Shown here one piece after another: positions 1 to 12,589 of a stretch of 64,000 nucleotides of DNA (position 1 is its first letter; every line of letters starts with the position of its first letter). Location of the stretch: assembly GCA_002914845.1 (NCBI GenBank), contig JXTC01000084.1, positions 840,916 through 904,915 of the forward strand. The letters are read 5' to 3'. Both the position numbers and the translations under genes were made by a program. The notes beneath the pieces were generated by a model. That model was not told where the DNA came from and made no database searches. It saw nothing but the letters and a program-made list of their open reading frames with translations. Origin of the DNA: Trema orientale (Eukaryota; Streptophyta; Magnoliopsida; Rosales; Cannabaceae).

Positions 1-1504
1 AAAGAACTAGTGCTCATCATCTTAGGTTTAAGACACAATTTTGAAATTCAAATGAGTTCAATGAGTTTCAAATAAAATTGAGTAGGCTAAAATTGTTGAT
101 TTTTTCCTTTTATTTTTAATTTGTGGAACAGTGATATATGCATTTAATATGTATACTTAGGGAATCTTAAAAGATATATGAAGACTAAAAAAGAACTGAG
201 TAATGCCCCTAATAAAAATTGACAAAAGTATCCCTCTAACACCTAAATCATTTTCAGGCTGCTTTATCCTCTCCCCACTTTCTTTCTAACTTATTTTTAA
301 TTTGTAATTTCTATTTGCACTATTCAATCTTGTTTCCGCATTGTATTTTTATATTTTTTTTTGCCACTTTTGTAGTTGCTAAACGATTATAAAAGAAGAA
401 TTAATAGTTTATTTAAGTGTTATAAATCATAAATACTATGATAATAATAGTTGTGAGCTTGATTAATAAAATTCTTTCTAGAATAAAGTGCAAATTTATA
501 GTGAAATATTACTAGTTAAAAGCGTTTTAATTTTCTTTAACACCTTAGAAATTCGTCTTCCATTTTTTTAAGCTATTTAAGAGTTTCTTGAATATTTTGT
601 AAGTTCCCTTATAGGTTTTCTATTCTATATATCTTTTTTTTTTCTTTTTAATATATTTTCTTCTGCAGATGAAATGCTTATTTTTTTGTCTTACTATTAG
701 CTTTTTATTTACAGTTTTTATTAGAAAAAAGAAAGGAAAAAAAAACGATCAAGTAATAGTGAAAAGGAAATTTATAATCCCTTAAAAGCAAAAACTAGAT
801 CTTTTATATATAAATATAAAAGGAATGATGGGAAAAAAAATATAAAATGGAGTAGAAAAAAAAAAGAACGATAGAAAGAAGTGTTGCAGGAACTAGAAGA
901 GAAAAACAATAATGAAAATAGGATGTGTTGTCAATTTTTATTAGAGATTTTCTTAGATTTTCATTTTAGTCTTTTTATTGACAATAGGAGTGTTTTTATT
1001 TCATGTGGGATATCAATATAAATCATCATATTAATTGGTAATTTAATAAGGGAAAAATTATGATTTTTCTATATTCTTTTATTCTAATTATTTGAATATA
1101 ATTAATGTTGTTTTGTCGATAATTAATATATTTAGTGTGGTTGACTTAAACAATATAAAATGTTTGTTTCTTTTTAATTTCCAATTAAAAAATTAGGGAA
1201 TGAGAAAGAGGATACAAAATGGGAAATAATTAGGGAATGAATCTTAAATAAGATTCTATTTAAATAAATAAAAAAAATATTAAAAATACCATGTTAGCAA
1301 GTCATTAACAAATTGTCCATCAAATTTTTTTTTAATGATTTTATAAGTTTAACGCTAATTAATTACCATAAATTTTGTTGGCTAACTATCCAATTAATTA
1401 GAATCATCTAATTTTTATCCAACGACTAAGATAACATTAACTACTAATGGATAAATATTACAATAACTATTGAAACCTTACCCATATGTATATGCATATA
1501 AATA
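1..1504. other. AT-rich intergenic DNA
   Basis: No coding region could be supported here. The stretch is dominated by A/T runs and short homopolymers, with no recognisable transposon termini, LTRs or domain-bearing frames on either strand. Confidence 0.6.
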
Positions 1505-1739
1505 CTTCACTACAAAAATCGAGGCTTTCCCCAACGCGTCAGCAAAAGTATAAAATTTGCGTTGGGAAGTGTTGTCGGTGAAAGACCGTGGGCAAACGCA
1601 TCTACGCGATGCAATAGGGAATACACCAGGAAAGTTGGTATTTTGCCGATGCAATATGATCATCGTCTAAAAGTGTCTCATCAGCAAATAACATCGCAAA
1701 ACAGTGTAGTGGTTAACTATTCACCGACGCCATTATAGA

Positions 1740-2090
1740 TTGCATCAGCAAAGATTTTTCTTATTTTTGAAAAAATAATTTTTATCAATACAAAACGGCG
1801 TCAAGAAAGGTTTTTCTTATTTTTCCAAACATACCTTTCCCAACGAAATATGCATCAAGAAAGAGTTTTCTTACTTTTCTTTAAAAATATTTTTCCAAAC
1901 GTAAAAAAGGCGTTGGAAAAGATTTTTCTTATTTTTCAGAAAATATCTATCCCAACGCAAAGAATTGCATCGGGAAAGATTTTTCTTATTTTTATAAAAT
2001 ACCTTTCCTCGTGCAAAAATGCGTCTAGAAATATTTTCTTATTTTTTTAGAGAATACCTTTCCCCAACAAACAAATGCGTCGATAACGGT
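1740..2090. repeat. Subterminal tandem repeat, ~55-60 bp unit, about six copies
   Basis: The core GATTTTTCTTATTTTT recurs near 1754, 1810, 1862, 1921, 1980 and 2030, each time beside a variant of CATCGGGAAAG or CCCAACGCAAA. The units are diverged. They lie just inside the left CACTA terminus and are read as subterminal repeats of that element. Confidence 0.7.
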
Positions 2091-2343
2091 TTGAAAAATA
2101 AATAAAAAAAACTAAAATAAAATAAAATGAAAATATAATAAATAAATTATTAACAATTATTTAAAATACAATAGTAATACATAAAACATCATAGCTAGGT
2201 GGAGGTGGTAGAGTGGGAGGTTGGAAGTTGAAGCTCGACGTATTCAACTGAGCTATCAGTGTAGTCATCAGATGTCGCTAAGCCTCCGATTTTCATTGAG
2301 TCTCGTCCAGTCGGCGGTGGTGCTCCTCATCTCTCTCTGCTAG

Positions 2344-3140
2344 CTACCGCTGTAGGCTTGCAATAGTCTTAGCCTGCTCCCGATGAATAGCTGAAGGATC
2401 ACTACTACTTGCTACCCTCGGTCCTCCAACGACCTTCATCCTAGGCAATGACCCGACACCCTTCTGCCACCACGAGCAATGACCAAGGTTTTGTGTCATA
2501 ATCACGCAGTCATCGAAAATTTGTAGACCAACAACGGACTCAGATGATCTGGCTTGGTCAGATAATAGAGATTGTGACTGTGTTTGAGCCTGAGTCATAT
2601 CTCCTCTCTCAACCTACCAATTCCTCCTACATAACAAAATTTTGTTAGAATTAATTAATTACTACAAAGAAACTTAGAATTAAAAAAATTAAAATTAAAC
2701 TTACATATTATCTTGAGAAAATTCATTCGTCTATTTGCAGTGTCACTGCTACCGAAGGTCGATGCGGCTGGCAAGGGCACCTGTCTCTAGGTCAGCCTAT
2801 AACAAAAATAATAACTAACAAAATTTAAAATGAGATGAAAATCATGAACTTTAAATGAGTGGCCATTATTTGTATATTTACCGCATCGTGCATGTGACCC
2901 GTGAGACTCAACGAGCCTTGAGTTGGAGCTTAAAACTACTTCGTCTGGCTCTCAGTGTTTTTCGCCAAACTTTTCTGGAGAAAAAAAGATTAATTAGTGA
3001 AATTGAATTAATATATAAGAAAATAAAAGAAGTTACTAATAATAAAAAAAAAGAGAAACTATTACTTGAAACTCCGGTGTCACAAAGTGATCATAAAATT
3101 ATCGAGATGCATAATCTTTTATCAACTCCTGAATGAGTCT
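2344..3140 (-). pseudogene. TNPA-like (Transposase_24) remnant of the CACTA element
   Basis: The frame at 2598-2344 contains a phrase like LGHCSWWQKGVGSLPRM followed by a Ser-rich stretch and a Glu/Arg-rich tail. This resembles the C-terminal part of plant Ptta/En/Spm Transposase_24 proteins (VLG-SGYV-GLG-, then a charged coiled-coil tail). Upstream on the same strand (about 3000-2860) a broken frame reads PTQGSLSLTGHM, similar to the T-GSKSFA segment of that family, but with stops. About 3109-3240 matches a stretch near 53219-53345 in the larger CACTA element. It is a fragment with stops. The assignment is from remembered family patterns and no profile search was run. Confidence 0.5.
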
Positions 3141-3805
3141 AAGGTAATTTTTTTATGAGTAAAATAATGCATTGATGAAGTAAAGTCACAATATGTACAT
3201 ATCAATGTACAGAGTATGACTAGAAACAAAATTTTTATGACATTTCTTTAACCAATTTATTGATTACCATTACTTATAATTAAGTATATTATTGATTATT
3301 TGTTTAATTATTACTACTTAATAATTATTAATCACTAATTTATTATTTAATTATTTTTATTATTGGTATGATTATTTTATAGCTATTATCTTACGAAGTT
3401 TTTATTTTTTATTATTATTTTTAGGTTGGAGGGAATGGTGGCGGATGGATTCTTTTTTTGTGGAGTCATGAATCCGATTGTTCAACCTTCTCTTCCCAAA
3501 ATACCCTCATCATGTTCCTGTTTATTTGCATGGCTTGGCTTTTAATCTCTCTCTTCTACTAGCCCACCCTGGTGACTTTGATTGGGGTCGAATTTATATC
3601 AAAAAATAAATACGTGCCTAAAATTATTGACTTTTGCCTATGCAAAAAAGTGATGAAAAATATATAAAAATTAAAAATATAAATATAAATAATAAAAAAT
3701 AAAAAATATATAGGTACTAGAAAAAAAAATACTCGACTTTCGCCGACGCACTTTTGCATCGGTTAAAGTGTAGATAATAAAAATAATTATTAAAAAAATA
3801 AAGAA

Positions 3806-4326
3806 TGCTCGACTTTTGCTGACACAACGACAAAAACGCGTCGGTATAGATATTTAAAAATTTTATCTGAAAACAAATACGTGCCCAAAATTTGCCTTTC
3901 ACGGGGGATTTGTTTAGGAGCAATCCTTTGTCAATACAAATTCAACAATGTGTCGGCATATGTATATATTACAAAAAATGAAAAATGCGTGACTTTTACC
4001 GACACACTTTTGATTCAGCACAAATATGGAATAAAAAAAATTATGAATGAAAAATAATGAATGCTCGACTTTTGCTGATGCAATGGCAACAACGTGCCGG
4101 CAAAGATGTTTAGAAAGTTTATCTAAAATTAAATATGTACCCAAAATCCGCCTTTCACAGGGAATTTTTTTGAGGCCAACCCTTTACCAATACAAATTCA
4201 ACAATGCATCGGCATATATATAGATAATAAAAAATAAAAAATGCGTGACTTTTTCTGATGCAAAAGAGCATTGGAAAATATACATTCTACTAATTTTTTT
4301 ATGAGATATATCCGACACATAGATTT
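3806..4326. repeat. ~261-bp direct tandem duplication, two copies
   Basis: The segment around 3877-3960 (cccaaaattTGCCTTTCACGGGGGATTT and onward to ACAAATTCAACAATGTGTCGGC) recurs at 4138-4215 with scattered substitutions, and the preceding CTCGACTTTTGCTGA recurs at the same offset. It lies inside the right subterminal region of the CACTA element. Confidence 0.75.
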
Positions 4327-4439
4327 ATAACGCGTCGGTAAAAGCAGTGTTTCTTGTAGTGTCTAGAGAGTAGTTTAGAGTTTCAAAAAAAGAAATCTTT
4401 CAATTTACCACACATTCTCTATTTATAAATTTTAAGATA

Positions 4440-4923
4440 TTTGGCATACTTGGCTCCTATGTTAATTATATGTAGCTTGACAGAGCAATTCCTGAATTAT
4501 TTTGTTTTGGCAATTAGGTCCTTAAGTTTAAAAACTTTAGCAATAAAGTCTTTTTGTTTGTTAATATTAAAGCTTTTATGAAAATAAATACTACTAATAC
4601 TAATTAGTTTGGAAGGAAAATAGAAAGAAAATTTAAGAGAAATTTTAAAATTTTCTATTTTAAAACTTTTAGATTATTTTGTTCATTGTAATTAAACTTC
4701 AGTTATTGTCCTTTCAATTTTACTAGTGCCGGTAAAGTATTTATTTTGACCTTCAAAAACTTTATATAACGTGACTTGAAAATGCTCAATTATATCCAAC
4801 ATTTTAACATAAATTATCAAAAAGACTTAATCGCCAATGTTTTTAAAAAATTAGGGATATTGAAAAAAAAATTAGGAACTACTTTTGCTAATCGTGAATA
4901 ATATAGGGGCCAAATATGCCAAA
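4440..4923. mobile_element. Foldback / long-TIR non-autonomous DNA element
   Basis: The left arm begins TTTGGCATACTTGGCTCC and the right arm, reverse-complemented, begins TTTGGCATATTTGGCCCC. The two arms stay recognisably complementary for over 100 bp, including the phrase for 'ggcaattaggtcc' on one arm and its complement on the other. There is no coding region. A clean target duplication was not identified, so the superfamily (MULE-like is my guess) is open. Confidence 0.6.
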
Positions 4924-6584
4924 AATCCTAAATTTTATCACATTTTGGGACCAGATAAAAATCATGGCCCCATGTGATTTTTTTTTCTTTTGTTCTAAAT
5001 GGCCTCAGGTGATTAAATTCAAGAAAGAACATTTCAAATGCATATTACTTCACACAAATTTAACATTAAACAATTTCCAAAAAAGTGGAAATAAAATAAC
5101 TAATTATAGACTCAAATCGGAACCGCCCAAACTCAATAAACATGAAATTGCATAAACACATCTTAGATCAACCATATCCAAACCTAGATATAGTTCCAAA
5201 ACCTCCACCCCTAATGGGATTGCATAAAACCATCGCAAATTCGTTCTAGGCATGAGGAGGGTCACCGTACGTGGAGTGGGAGGACACTCTAGAGGCCATT
5301 AGAGCTGACAGTGAATCTTGTCCACGGGCATGTTGGTGCAGCCATGCAGGTGATCAAGGTGCATCATGGTCGTCGAGATTGCCAGAAGGGAAAAAAACTA
5401 AGAACAAACTGTTTGTCTAGAATTCGAATACTTCTTTTTTAATTTATATTTTAAATAAAAAACGAAAGTAGAAATGATTTAAAAAAGTATAAAATTAAAA
5501 TATATATCACTTTTTAGAATTTTTCATTAATCAAAGCATAATTTGGTCTTTTTACTATTTAAATCACTAAAGGCAACTTTCGTATTGTTGTAGTGTGAAG
5601 TAACTTTATTATATATAGAAAACAACTGTGAGAAAAAAGACTTAGATATTTAATGAATTTAATTACAAAACTGTTATACTATTTAGAAACGGTATTTGAG
5701 TGTTGGTAAACTGTAGATTGTGTGTGCTATAGAATGATGACAAATGAACAAATGAATGATATAAATGAATGTAATACTAAACTAGTTGTTTACTTCTCCA
5801 ATTAAAAAAGGAAATCAAGCACTTGTAAACAAATGAACAATAAAATTATTGAAATAACGTAACTATAAACTAGTTGAAATTTCCAATTAAAAAGAAACTA
5901 AGCAGTTGTAAACAAAAGGACAATAAACTAATTGAATAAATATAAATATACACTAGTTGTTTATTTCTCCGGTTAAAAACAAAATAAACTGAATGTTAGT
6001 GACAAAATGAGCTGAATGCTGTACATATATACATTGGGAAGGAATAAAGGATTAAAATAGTAAATTATTTACTAAGAAATAAAATTATTACAAACTAAAA
6101 AAAAAAAAACAAATTATAAGTAGCATGTGTATGGGCTGCTTGATTCTTGAAACGAGGAATAAATAGTAGGAACCACCGCCATCATGTGCCACCGCCATCA
6201 TGTCTCAACAGAAGATTTCATATCGTTAGCATTAATTCTATTAATTGCTAGACAAAGCTTAGTTCACCATATCCACAACAAATATACAATCATTTTCTAC
6301 TAAAGGGCTAGTGAAACTCGAAGTAGTCACAAGATCTAGATCTTAGCAGCAAGAATATTAGTCCTTCCTTCGTCATCTTAGAGTATACCATTAATCCTAA
6401 TAAAGTCCATATATATTTATCAACAATGCAGCATTTATGATAAATATCTTCTAAACCTGAACTGTAGAAGGTTTAGATTTATAATAAAATCAAAGAATAT
6501 ATCTAAAATAAAACAAAATCTACATTGGTTCAAAATTTGGTAAGACTATTCCTTCAACAAAAAAAAAAATCTGGTAGGACGAAA
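4924..6584. other. Intergenic DNA with a tandem repeat
   Basis: No gene could be supported. The part at 5690-6010 holds a degenerate tandem repeat listed separately. The rest is AT-rich unique-looking DNA with a short direct repeat of CACCGCCATCATGT near 6173-6202. Confidence 0.5.
5690..6010. repeat. Degenerate ~85-bp tandem repeat (ACTAGTTGTTTAC family)
   Basis: The motif AACTAGTTG with TTTACTTCTCC/TTTATTTCTCC, then AATTAAAAA, then TTGTAAACAAA and GGACAATAAA, repeats at about 5783, 5871 and 5953. A diverged two-copy version lies at 12590-12745. Confidence 0.65.
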
Positions 6585-7039
6585 TGTTGGAAATAAAACA
6601 AGTTTTATTAATCATTCAAATATTATTACAAGAGAATAAACTCTTAATTTCACTCTTCAAACTCACTCACTCACTAGAAGCTATACTTCTTTCTCTCTTT
6701 ACTTCACTCTTAGAAGCTTTGCTTCTTACTTATGCTTTCAACATAAGGTGAAAAGGCTACTTATACTTGTTCTAGATCAACATACACCACAAAATAAATA
6801 ATTCACACTAACACTCTTTTATTCTTGATCACACACGTAGCTAACTAAAATCCCACTTCAATATGCATGAATTGCATGTTCTTGTCTTGAGCTGAATTTC
6901 AACTAAAGAACTTTGGACTTTGTTATTGGGCTGAACTTTTAACTAAAGGACTTTAGGCTATGTTATTTGGCTGAACTTTTAATTAAAAGACTTTGGGCTT
7001 TATTAATAAATTGGATTAAAGCAAGTTTATAATCCAACA
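6585..7039 (-). repeat. 3' LTR of the 6.6-12.1 kb copia element
   Basis: 455 bp, TG...CA ends, matching 11632-12115 over its length with indels; it lacks about 30 bp present in the other copy. It is the 3' LTR because the internal coding runs on the minus strand toward it. Confidence 0.9.
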
Positions 7040-7056
7040 CCCTCCCTTAAACTTAT
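7040..7056 (-). promoter_or_regulatory. Polypurine tract of the copia element
   Basis: On the minus strand the bases directly before the 3' LTR read AAGTTTAAGGGAGGG, a purine-rich primer for plus-strand DNA synthesis in the expected place. Confidence 0.75.
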
Positions 7057-10000
7057 TTTATAACACCAAGTAAGTTTATTAACCTTATGAAGTCTTCAAA
7101 CTTGAGTGACTTGATAAAAATGTCAGCAATCTGATCATGTGATCTGATATACTCTAATCGTACTTCTTTGCTTGCAACACATTCTCTTATGTAATGATAG
7201 TGAGTGTCAATATGCTTGATTCGGACTGGATTTTTAGCTAAAGCTATTGCTGACTTGTTGTCGATGTGAATCTCTATTGGCTCTTTTTGAGGTATGTTTA
7301 ACTCTTTCAACAACTTCTTAACCAGATTGCATGACTAACATACGATATAGTAGCTACGTACTCGGCTTTGCATTTTGAGAAGATGATAATCGATTGTTTC
7401 TTAGATATCCAGGTGAAGGCGATTTCTCTTATGAAAAACACAAAACTAGTTATGCTTTTTCAATCATCAGTATCTCCAGCCTAATCACTATCATTGTATC
7501 CAACAAGTTTGTAATCATTAGAAACTGAATAGAACAAACCAAGATTGATTGTACCTTTTAGGTAACGGAGAATATTCTTTGCAGCCTTGAAGTGAGTAGT
7601 TGTTGGAGTTTCTATGTAACGACTCACTAGTCTAGTTGCATGCAGAATATTGGGCCTTGTACATGTTAAATACTACAAGCATCCAACAAGGCTCTTGAAG
7701 AGTATTAGATCCACTTTTTCTGCTTCATCTTCTTTGAATAATCTTATTTCGTACTCCACCAGTGTGCTTATCGGCTTGTAATCATCTATTCGACTTCTTA
7801 AAGATCTTTTTTGTATAGCTTTCTTGAGAGATGAAGATGCCTTCTTTCTATTGCTTGACTTCTATGCCAAGATAGTATACCATAAGTTAGATATCTATCA
7901 TTTTAAACTCATATGTCATCACTCTCTTGAATTCGTCAAACATCCTTGGATTACTTCCAGTAAATATCAGATCATCCACGTACAAGTATACAATCAGAAT
8001 ATCTCTATCTTTGGTTTTAACATAGAGAGTATGTTCATAAGGATACTTAGTGAAGTTATTCTCTTAGAAATATTTGTCAATTCGGCTATTCCATACTTTT
8101 GGTTCTGGCTTTTGCCTGTAGAGAGCCTTCTTCAGCTTCAACACCTTGTTTTCATGCCCTTTTACCTCATAAGCCAATGATTGTTCGATGTAGACTTCTT
8201 CTTCAAGAATTCTGTTAAGAAATGCAGACTTCACATCCATCTGATAGATTTTCCATTTGTTCTGAGCAGCAAAAGAAATGATTAGTCTTATAGTTTTTAA
8301 CCATGCAATAGAAGCGAATACCTCGTCCTAGTCCATTCCAACTCTTTGATTATAGCCTTTTGCTACAAGCCTTACTTTGTATCTTTCTACCTCTCTATTT
8401 GCATTCTTCTTCACCTTGTACTCCCATTTTACACTGATACCTTTATGATCTTTAGGAAGAGTGGATAATTCTTAAGTGTTATTCTTCTCTATAGCTTTGA
8501 CTTCTTCATCCATTGCTTTTCTCTATTTCTCTTCTTACACAGCTTCTTGGAAGTTCATAGGCATACAGTCCATAAAAAGGCAAAATAGAGTGAGATTTTC
8601 GAGTCTATCGGTCACCTCATACAGATCTTCAAGACTTCTGTACGTTCTTCATGTCTCTTAGTTAAGAAAGATGGCGGTGAATCTCTATGAGTAGATGACA
8701 CTAGCGAAGTAGGTAGAGTAGTAGCCTCTTGATGGACTTCTCTACTTGCTTTGCTAGTGTTTCTTTATTTTTAAATTGTGGAAAGAAATTGTAATTATTT
8801 ATTTAAGAACTAAAGTCTCATTCACCTTCTTCATCAAATATTACTTTTCGACTGATGATTACTTTTCCATTGTTGGAATTGCATAACTTATAGTCTTTGG
8901 AATTAGTGCCATAGCCGATGAAAATAAACTTCTCGCTTTTATCATTAAGCTTAGTTCTATGTTTGTCTGGCACACGTACATGGGTTATGCTTCTAAAAAC
9001 TCTTAAGTGGGAGATCCCAGGCTTCCTTCGCTCCAAGATTCTTGTGGTGTTTTGCCCTATATACTTCTTCTTAGAGAACGATTTGACAAGTAGACACCAC
9101 ATGCAACAACTTCTGCACAGATTTTTTTGGGCAATCTCTTACTTTTCAGCATGATTTGAGCCATGTTAAGAATTAGTGCCACCACATTTGTTGGGAGGGG
9201 GGAAGGGGATCTCATAGTAGTTAAGGGCCATTGAATTCCATTTACTTCGCAGAATTCTTAGAACTCTTTAGAAGTGAATTCGCTTACTCTGTCGGATCTC
9301 ATGGCTTTGATCTGAAGACTACTTTCTTTCTCTACCATTGCTTTGAACTTCCTGAAAGCCTCAAAAACTTCTGATTTCTATTTTAAGAAATAAACCCAAA
9401 TCTTTCGTAAAAAATAGTCAATGAAGAGCAATAAGTAGTTGCTTTTACCAAAAAAACTTAGCTTGATAGGACTGCAAACATCAGTGTGTCTGAGTTCAAG
9501 CGGTTTTTGAACTCTTGAATTTGACTTATTTAGAAACTTTTCCTGAATTGCTTCCTGAGTAAGCATCCTTCACAAAGCTGATCAGAGTGATTAATATTTG
9601 GCAAGCCTCTCACCATCTCTTTTTTAGATAGTAGCTCTAGTCTTCCAAAGAGATACCTCGAATCTCAAATACCATAGCCATGATGAATCTTTATAAAATG
9701 CTTTGAGACATTTTATCACATTATTTTGAATGTTCAACAAGAATATTCTATTTCTTGATATAGGCATCTTGGCAATTAAGTTCATGTTGTTATCTCTTAT
9801 AGAAAGATTGTAATATTTCAAGTGAATATCATAGCCTTTCTCTAAGAGCTGTCCCAAACTCAAAATATTTATTTTCATGGTGAGTACATAATAAACGTTT
9901 GAAATGAATTGATGTCCCCCATTTTTCGAGCAGATAAGAATTTTAGCTCTTCCTTTTACCGCTGCTTTGGAATTATCACTGAAAGAAATATTTCCACTTA

Positions 10001-11114
10001 TTAATTCATTAAGCTTTATGAATATTGATCGATACCCACACATATGATTGCTAGCACCCGTGTCAAGATACCATGTGTTGTCTTGACCTTTGTTATTGTC
10101 GTTATATGCTAGTAGCACGGTACCATTCTCTTCTCTCTTCTCTTCAATGTAATTAACTTTCTCTTCAATTTTGTTATTAGGTGCTCTATATTTTCTAGCA
10201 CAATGGCCAAATTTATGACAATTGTAGCATTCAATTTCAGACTTTTCATGTCTCAAGTTCGATTGACCTCTACCACAACCTCCTGTAGAGCTTTCTTTTC
10301 TTTCGAAATTACTATTATGATAATTGTTGTTGTTGATATTATTAGAATTCCAACCTCGTCCACATCCACGGCCACAACTTATACCACGTCTTTATCCTCG
10401 GCCTTGTCCTCTATCACGACTACGTTGACTTCTACCATTATATTGGCTATCTTCTTTCTCTGTGAGTTATGTCTTGAGAAGCTGCTCCTTGAAATTAGGC
10501 TTCTTCTTTTTCTTTTTTTCGTGGGCTTACAAGGAACCTAAGAATTATTCTATCAGCATGGCTCCCAAATCTTTGATTTCTTCAATGACAGTAACAATAT
10601 TCTTGAACTTTGGATCTAATGATTGGAGAATCTTTTCTATGATTACAATATTTTCTAATTTCTCACCATTTCTTTTTATTTGATTAGAAATGGCTAAAAC
10701 TTTCGAAAAATAGTCAGAAACTGACTCAATCTCCATCATGTACAGTGAATCAAACTCTCTTCTTAGAGTTTGAAGGGGAACCTTCTTAACTTTATCTTCT
10801 CCCTTGTAAGAGACTTGAAGTTTCTCCCATGCTTCCTTGGCAGAGGTCGGACTTGATATTTTCTCAAACCCATCATTATCTAAGGCTTGGTAGATGAGGA
10901 AGAGAGCTTTTTTGTCTCTCTTTCTTGAATCTTTTAAATTATCCTTTTATGTTGAGGATAGTGTCGACTCATCTCTTCGCTCTTCGTAGCCTTTCTTTAC
11001 AACCTCCCAAATATCATGTACTCTAAGAAGTACATTCATTTTGATAGTCCAATTATCAAAGTTGCTACCCTTAAGTGATGGAACTTGAAGAGATACTAAA
11101 TTACTAGTAGTCAT
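7053..11114 (-). pseudogene. Copia gag-pol polyprotein, broken
   Basis: Gag starts at the ATG at 11114 (MTTSNLVSLQVP, then NFDNWTIKM) and continues through a UBN2-like segment (SVSDYFSKVLAISNQ, 10720-10545). The nucleocapsid zinc knuckle near 10225 is CYNCHKFGHCARKY, with Tyr in place of the last Cys. Protease has WYLDTGASNHMCG near 10070. Integrase pieces lie at 9566-9378 (HTDVCSPIK) and 9102-8818 (the IFIGYGTNSKDYKL segment). RT between about 8800 and 7400 is recognisable only as fragments with many stops. RNase H ends the region at 7313-7053 (DNKSAIALAKNP). It encodes the machinery for copia replication in the cell, but stops and frameshifts throughout make it non-functional. Lineage was not assigned. 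Confidence 0.9.
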
Positions 11115-11613
11115 AGCTCTTAATAGAGTGAGATTTTAGCAATTTCGACTACACGGATAGATCCAGAATGTCAAAAAATCTTAAGATTGACTGGTATATC
11201 GACTTAGTCAAAGTCAACAGTCAAAGTCAATCTTCTTGGTCAAAGGTCAATGTTGGTCAATGACTCGATCAACGATGATCAAGGGTCGGTCAATGGTTAG
11301 GTCAAACGGCTCTGACGGCTTGGTCAACAGGCTTGGCGACTCAGCTCAACTCAGTGAGTTGATTTAGTTTCTAGCAGTAAACTTCTGGTGACTCGTACAG
11401 ACTCATTTGGACTCCGATTGGGCTGATTTTTACGGCAGCGTGTTCGTCTCGTCGAGCTCTTTGATTTGATCTGCAATAGGGATAAGTTATGAGCAAACTT
11501 TTCACATTCTCAATCTCAATAATTTTTTCTGATGTAGAAGATCGGTCAAAGTTGGATCCATAGAGCATACTTAGAATTAAAAAGATTTAAAATTTCAAGA
11601 AATCTCTCATAAT
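11115..11613 (-). other. 5' leader of the copia element
   Basis: This lies between the primer binding site and the gag ATG. It contains many GGTCAA/GTCAAT repeats around 11190-11335 and no coding potential I can support. Confidence 0.6.
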
Positions 11614-11616
11614 CTC

Positions 11617-11628
11617 ACTTTGATACCA
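11617..11628 (-). promoter_or_regulatory. Primer binding site (initiator tRNA-Met type)
   Basis: Minus strand TGGTATCAAAGT begins three bases after the 5' LTR end. It is close to the plant consensus TGGTATCAGAGC complementary to the 3' end of initiator tRNA-Met. Confidence 0.85.
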
Positions 11629-11631
11629 CAT

Positions 11632-12115
11632 TGTTGGAAATAAAACAAGTTTTATTAGTCATTCAAATACTATTACAAGGGAAAAAACTCTCAATTTCAC
11701 TCTTCAAACTCACTCACTAACTAGAAGCTATGCTTCTTTCTCTCTGCACATCGTTCTTAGAAACTTTGCTTCTTACTTGATACTTTCAACATTAGGTGAA
11801 TGGGCTATTTATACTTATTCTAGATCAATATACATCACAAAATAAATAATTCATACTAACATAATATCTAACACTCTTTTATTCTTGATCACGCACGTAG
11901 CTAACTAAAATCCCACTTTAATATGCATGAATTGCATGTATAATATCAGAAGCTTCTTGTCTTGGGCTGAATTTTAACTAAAGGACTTTGGGCTTTGTTA
12001 TTAGACTGAACTTGTAACTAAAGGACTTTAGGCTATGTTATTCGGCTTAACTTTTAATTAAAAGACTTTGGGCTTTATTATTGGGCTTGGATCAATACAA
12101 GTTTATAATCCAACA
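11632..12115 (-). repeat. 5' LTR of the 6.6-12.1 kb copia element
   Basis: 484 bp, TGTTGG...CCAACA, matching 6585-7039. It is the 5' LTR by the minus-strand orientation of gag-pol and by the adjacent primer binding site. Confidence 0.9.
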
Positions 12116-12334
12116 CTAAACCCTTATGGCAATGAGTCTATAAGGACTAACACTTTCGCACTAATGAAAGGATTACTGAATAAAAAGACTAGGAAAAATA
12201 AAAAGATGGAAATCTTGCTGGAGAGGGAGATCAATAGAGGATCTTTCTCTCTGATGACGTAGAAATTAATTGAAAAAAGAAGTATAGAGGAAGAAGATAA
12301 TCAAGGTTTTATTTTAATTTTTTTTTCTCGTTAA

Positions 12335-12336
12335 TG

Positions 12337-12373
<37 letters not shown>

Positions 12374-12490
12374 GGGGCTTAACTAATGACCACCACTTAC
12401 TACAAATTAAAGGAAAATGACACACACACACTACCAAGGTTTGAACCTCTGACCCCCCCAAAGTCAAAATTTAAGATTGTAAAAATCAAA
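12335..12490 (-). mobile_element. Possible SINE 3' portion
   Basis: On the minus strand a Pol III B-box-like sequence, GGTTCAAACC, is followed about 90 bp later by a long A run (plus-strand T run at about 12340-12366). That is the layout of a tRNA-derived SINE. I could not find a convincing A box or flanking target duplication, so this may be a 5'-truncated copy or a chance match. Confidence 0.35.
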
Positions 12491-12589
12491 CAGAATCGCC
12501 TATTGATTATGGGACCTTATTCTAATTAGGCGCTTTGAGGAATGTTATTAATTAATCCTACACTACCATCAATTCTAAATTAATAGTTT

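Larger units (their letters stand above)
1508..4361 (-). mobile_element. CACTA (En/Spm-type) DNA transposon, internally deleted
   Basis: The left end reads CACTACAAAAATC and the right end reads TTTCTTGTAGTG, the inverted CACTA terminus typical of the En/Spm superfamily. The 3-bp flanks are CTT and TCT, so a target duplication is not exact. Both subterminal regions are full of short direct and inverted motifs (variants of GCGTCGG and CAACGCG), as expected for transposase binding arrays. Inside, only TNPA-like (Transposase_24) remnants remain on the minus strand and no TNP2 domain is visible, so this is inferred to be a non-autonomous derivative of about 2.85 kb. Boundaries are well supported by the termini; orientation comes from the coding remnant. 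Confidence 0.8.
6585..12115 (-). mobile_element. Ty1-copia LTR retrotransposon, decayed
   Basis: Two similar LTRs (6585-7039 and 11632-12115), each starting TGTTGG and ending CCAACA, bound a minus-strand gag-pol. Inside the right LTR on the minus strand is a primer binding site (TGGTATCAAAGT) complementary in style to initiator tRNA-Met. Inside the left LTR is a purine-rich tract. Flanks are CGAAA on the left and CTAAA on the right, a 5-bp target duplication with one mismatch. Domain order in transcription is gag, zinc knuckle, protease, integrase, RT, RNase H, which is the copia order. The coding region is broken by many stops and frameshifts. Confidence 0.93.

Noticed and set aside
7824-9154. 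Plus-strand frames over the copia RT/integrase region
   Set aside because: They are antisense shadows of the minus-strand gag-pol.
10203-10683. Plus-strand Ser/Thr-rich frames
   Set aside because: Antisense to the gag basic region and zinc knuckle of the minus-strand copia.
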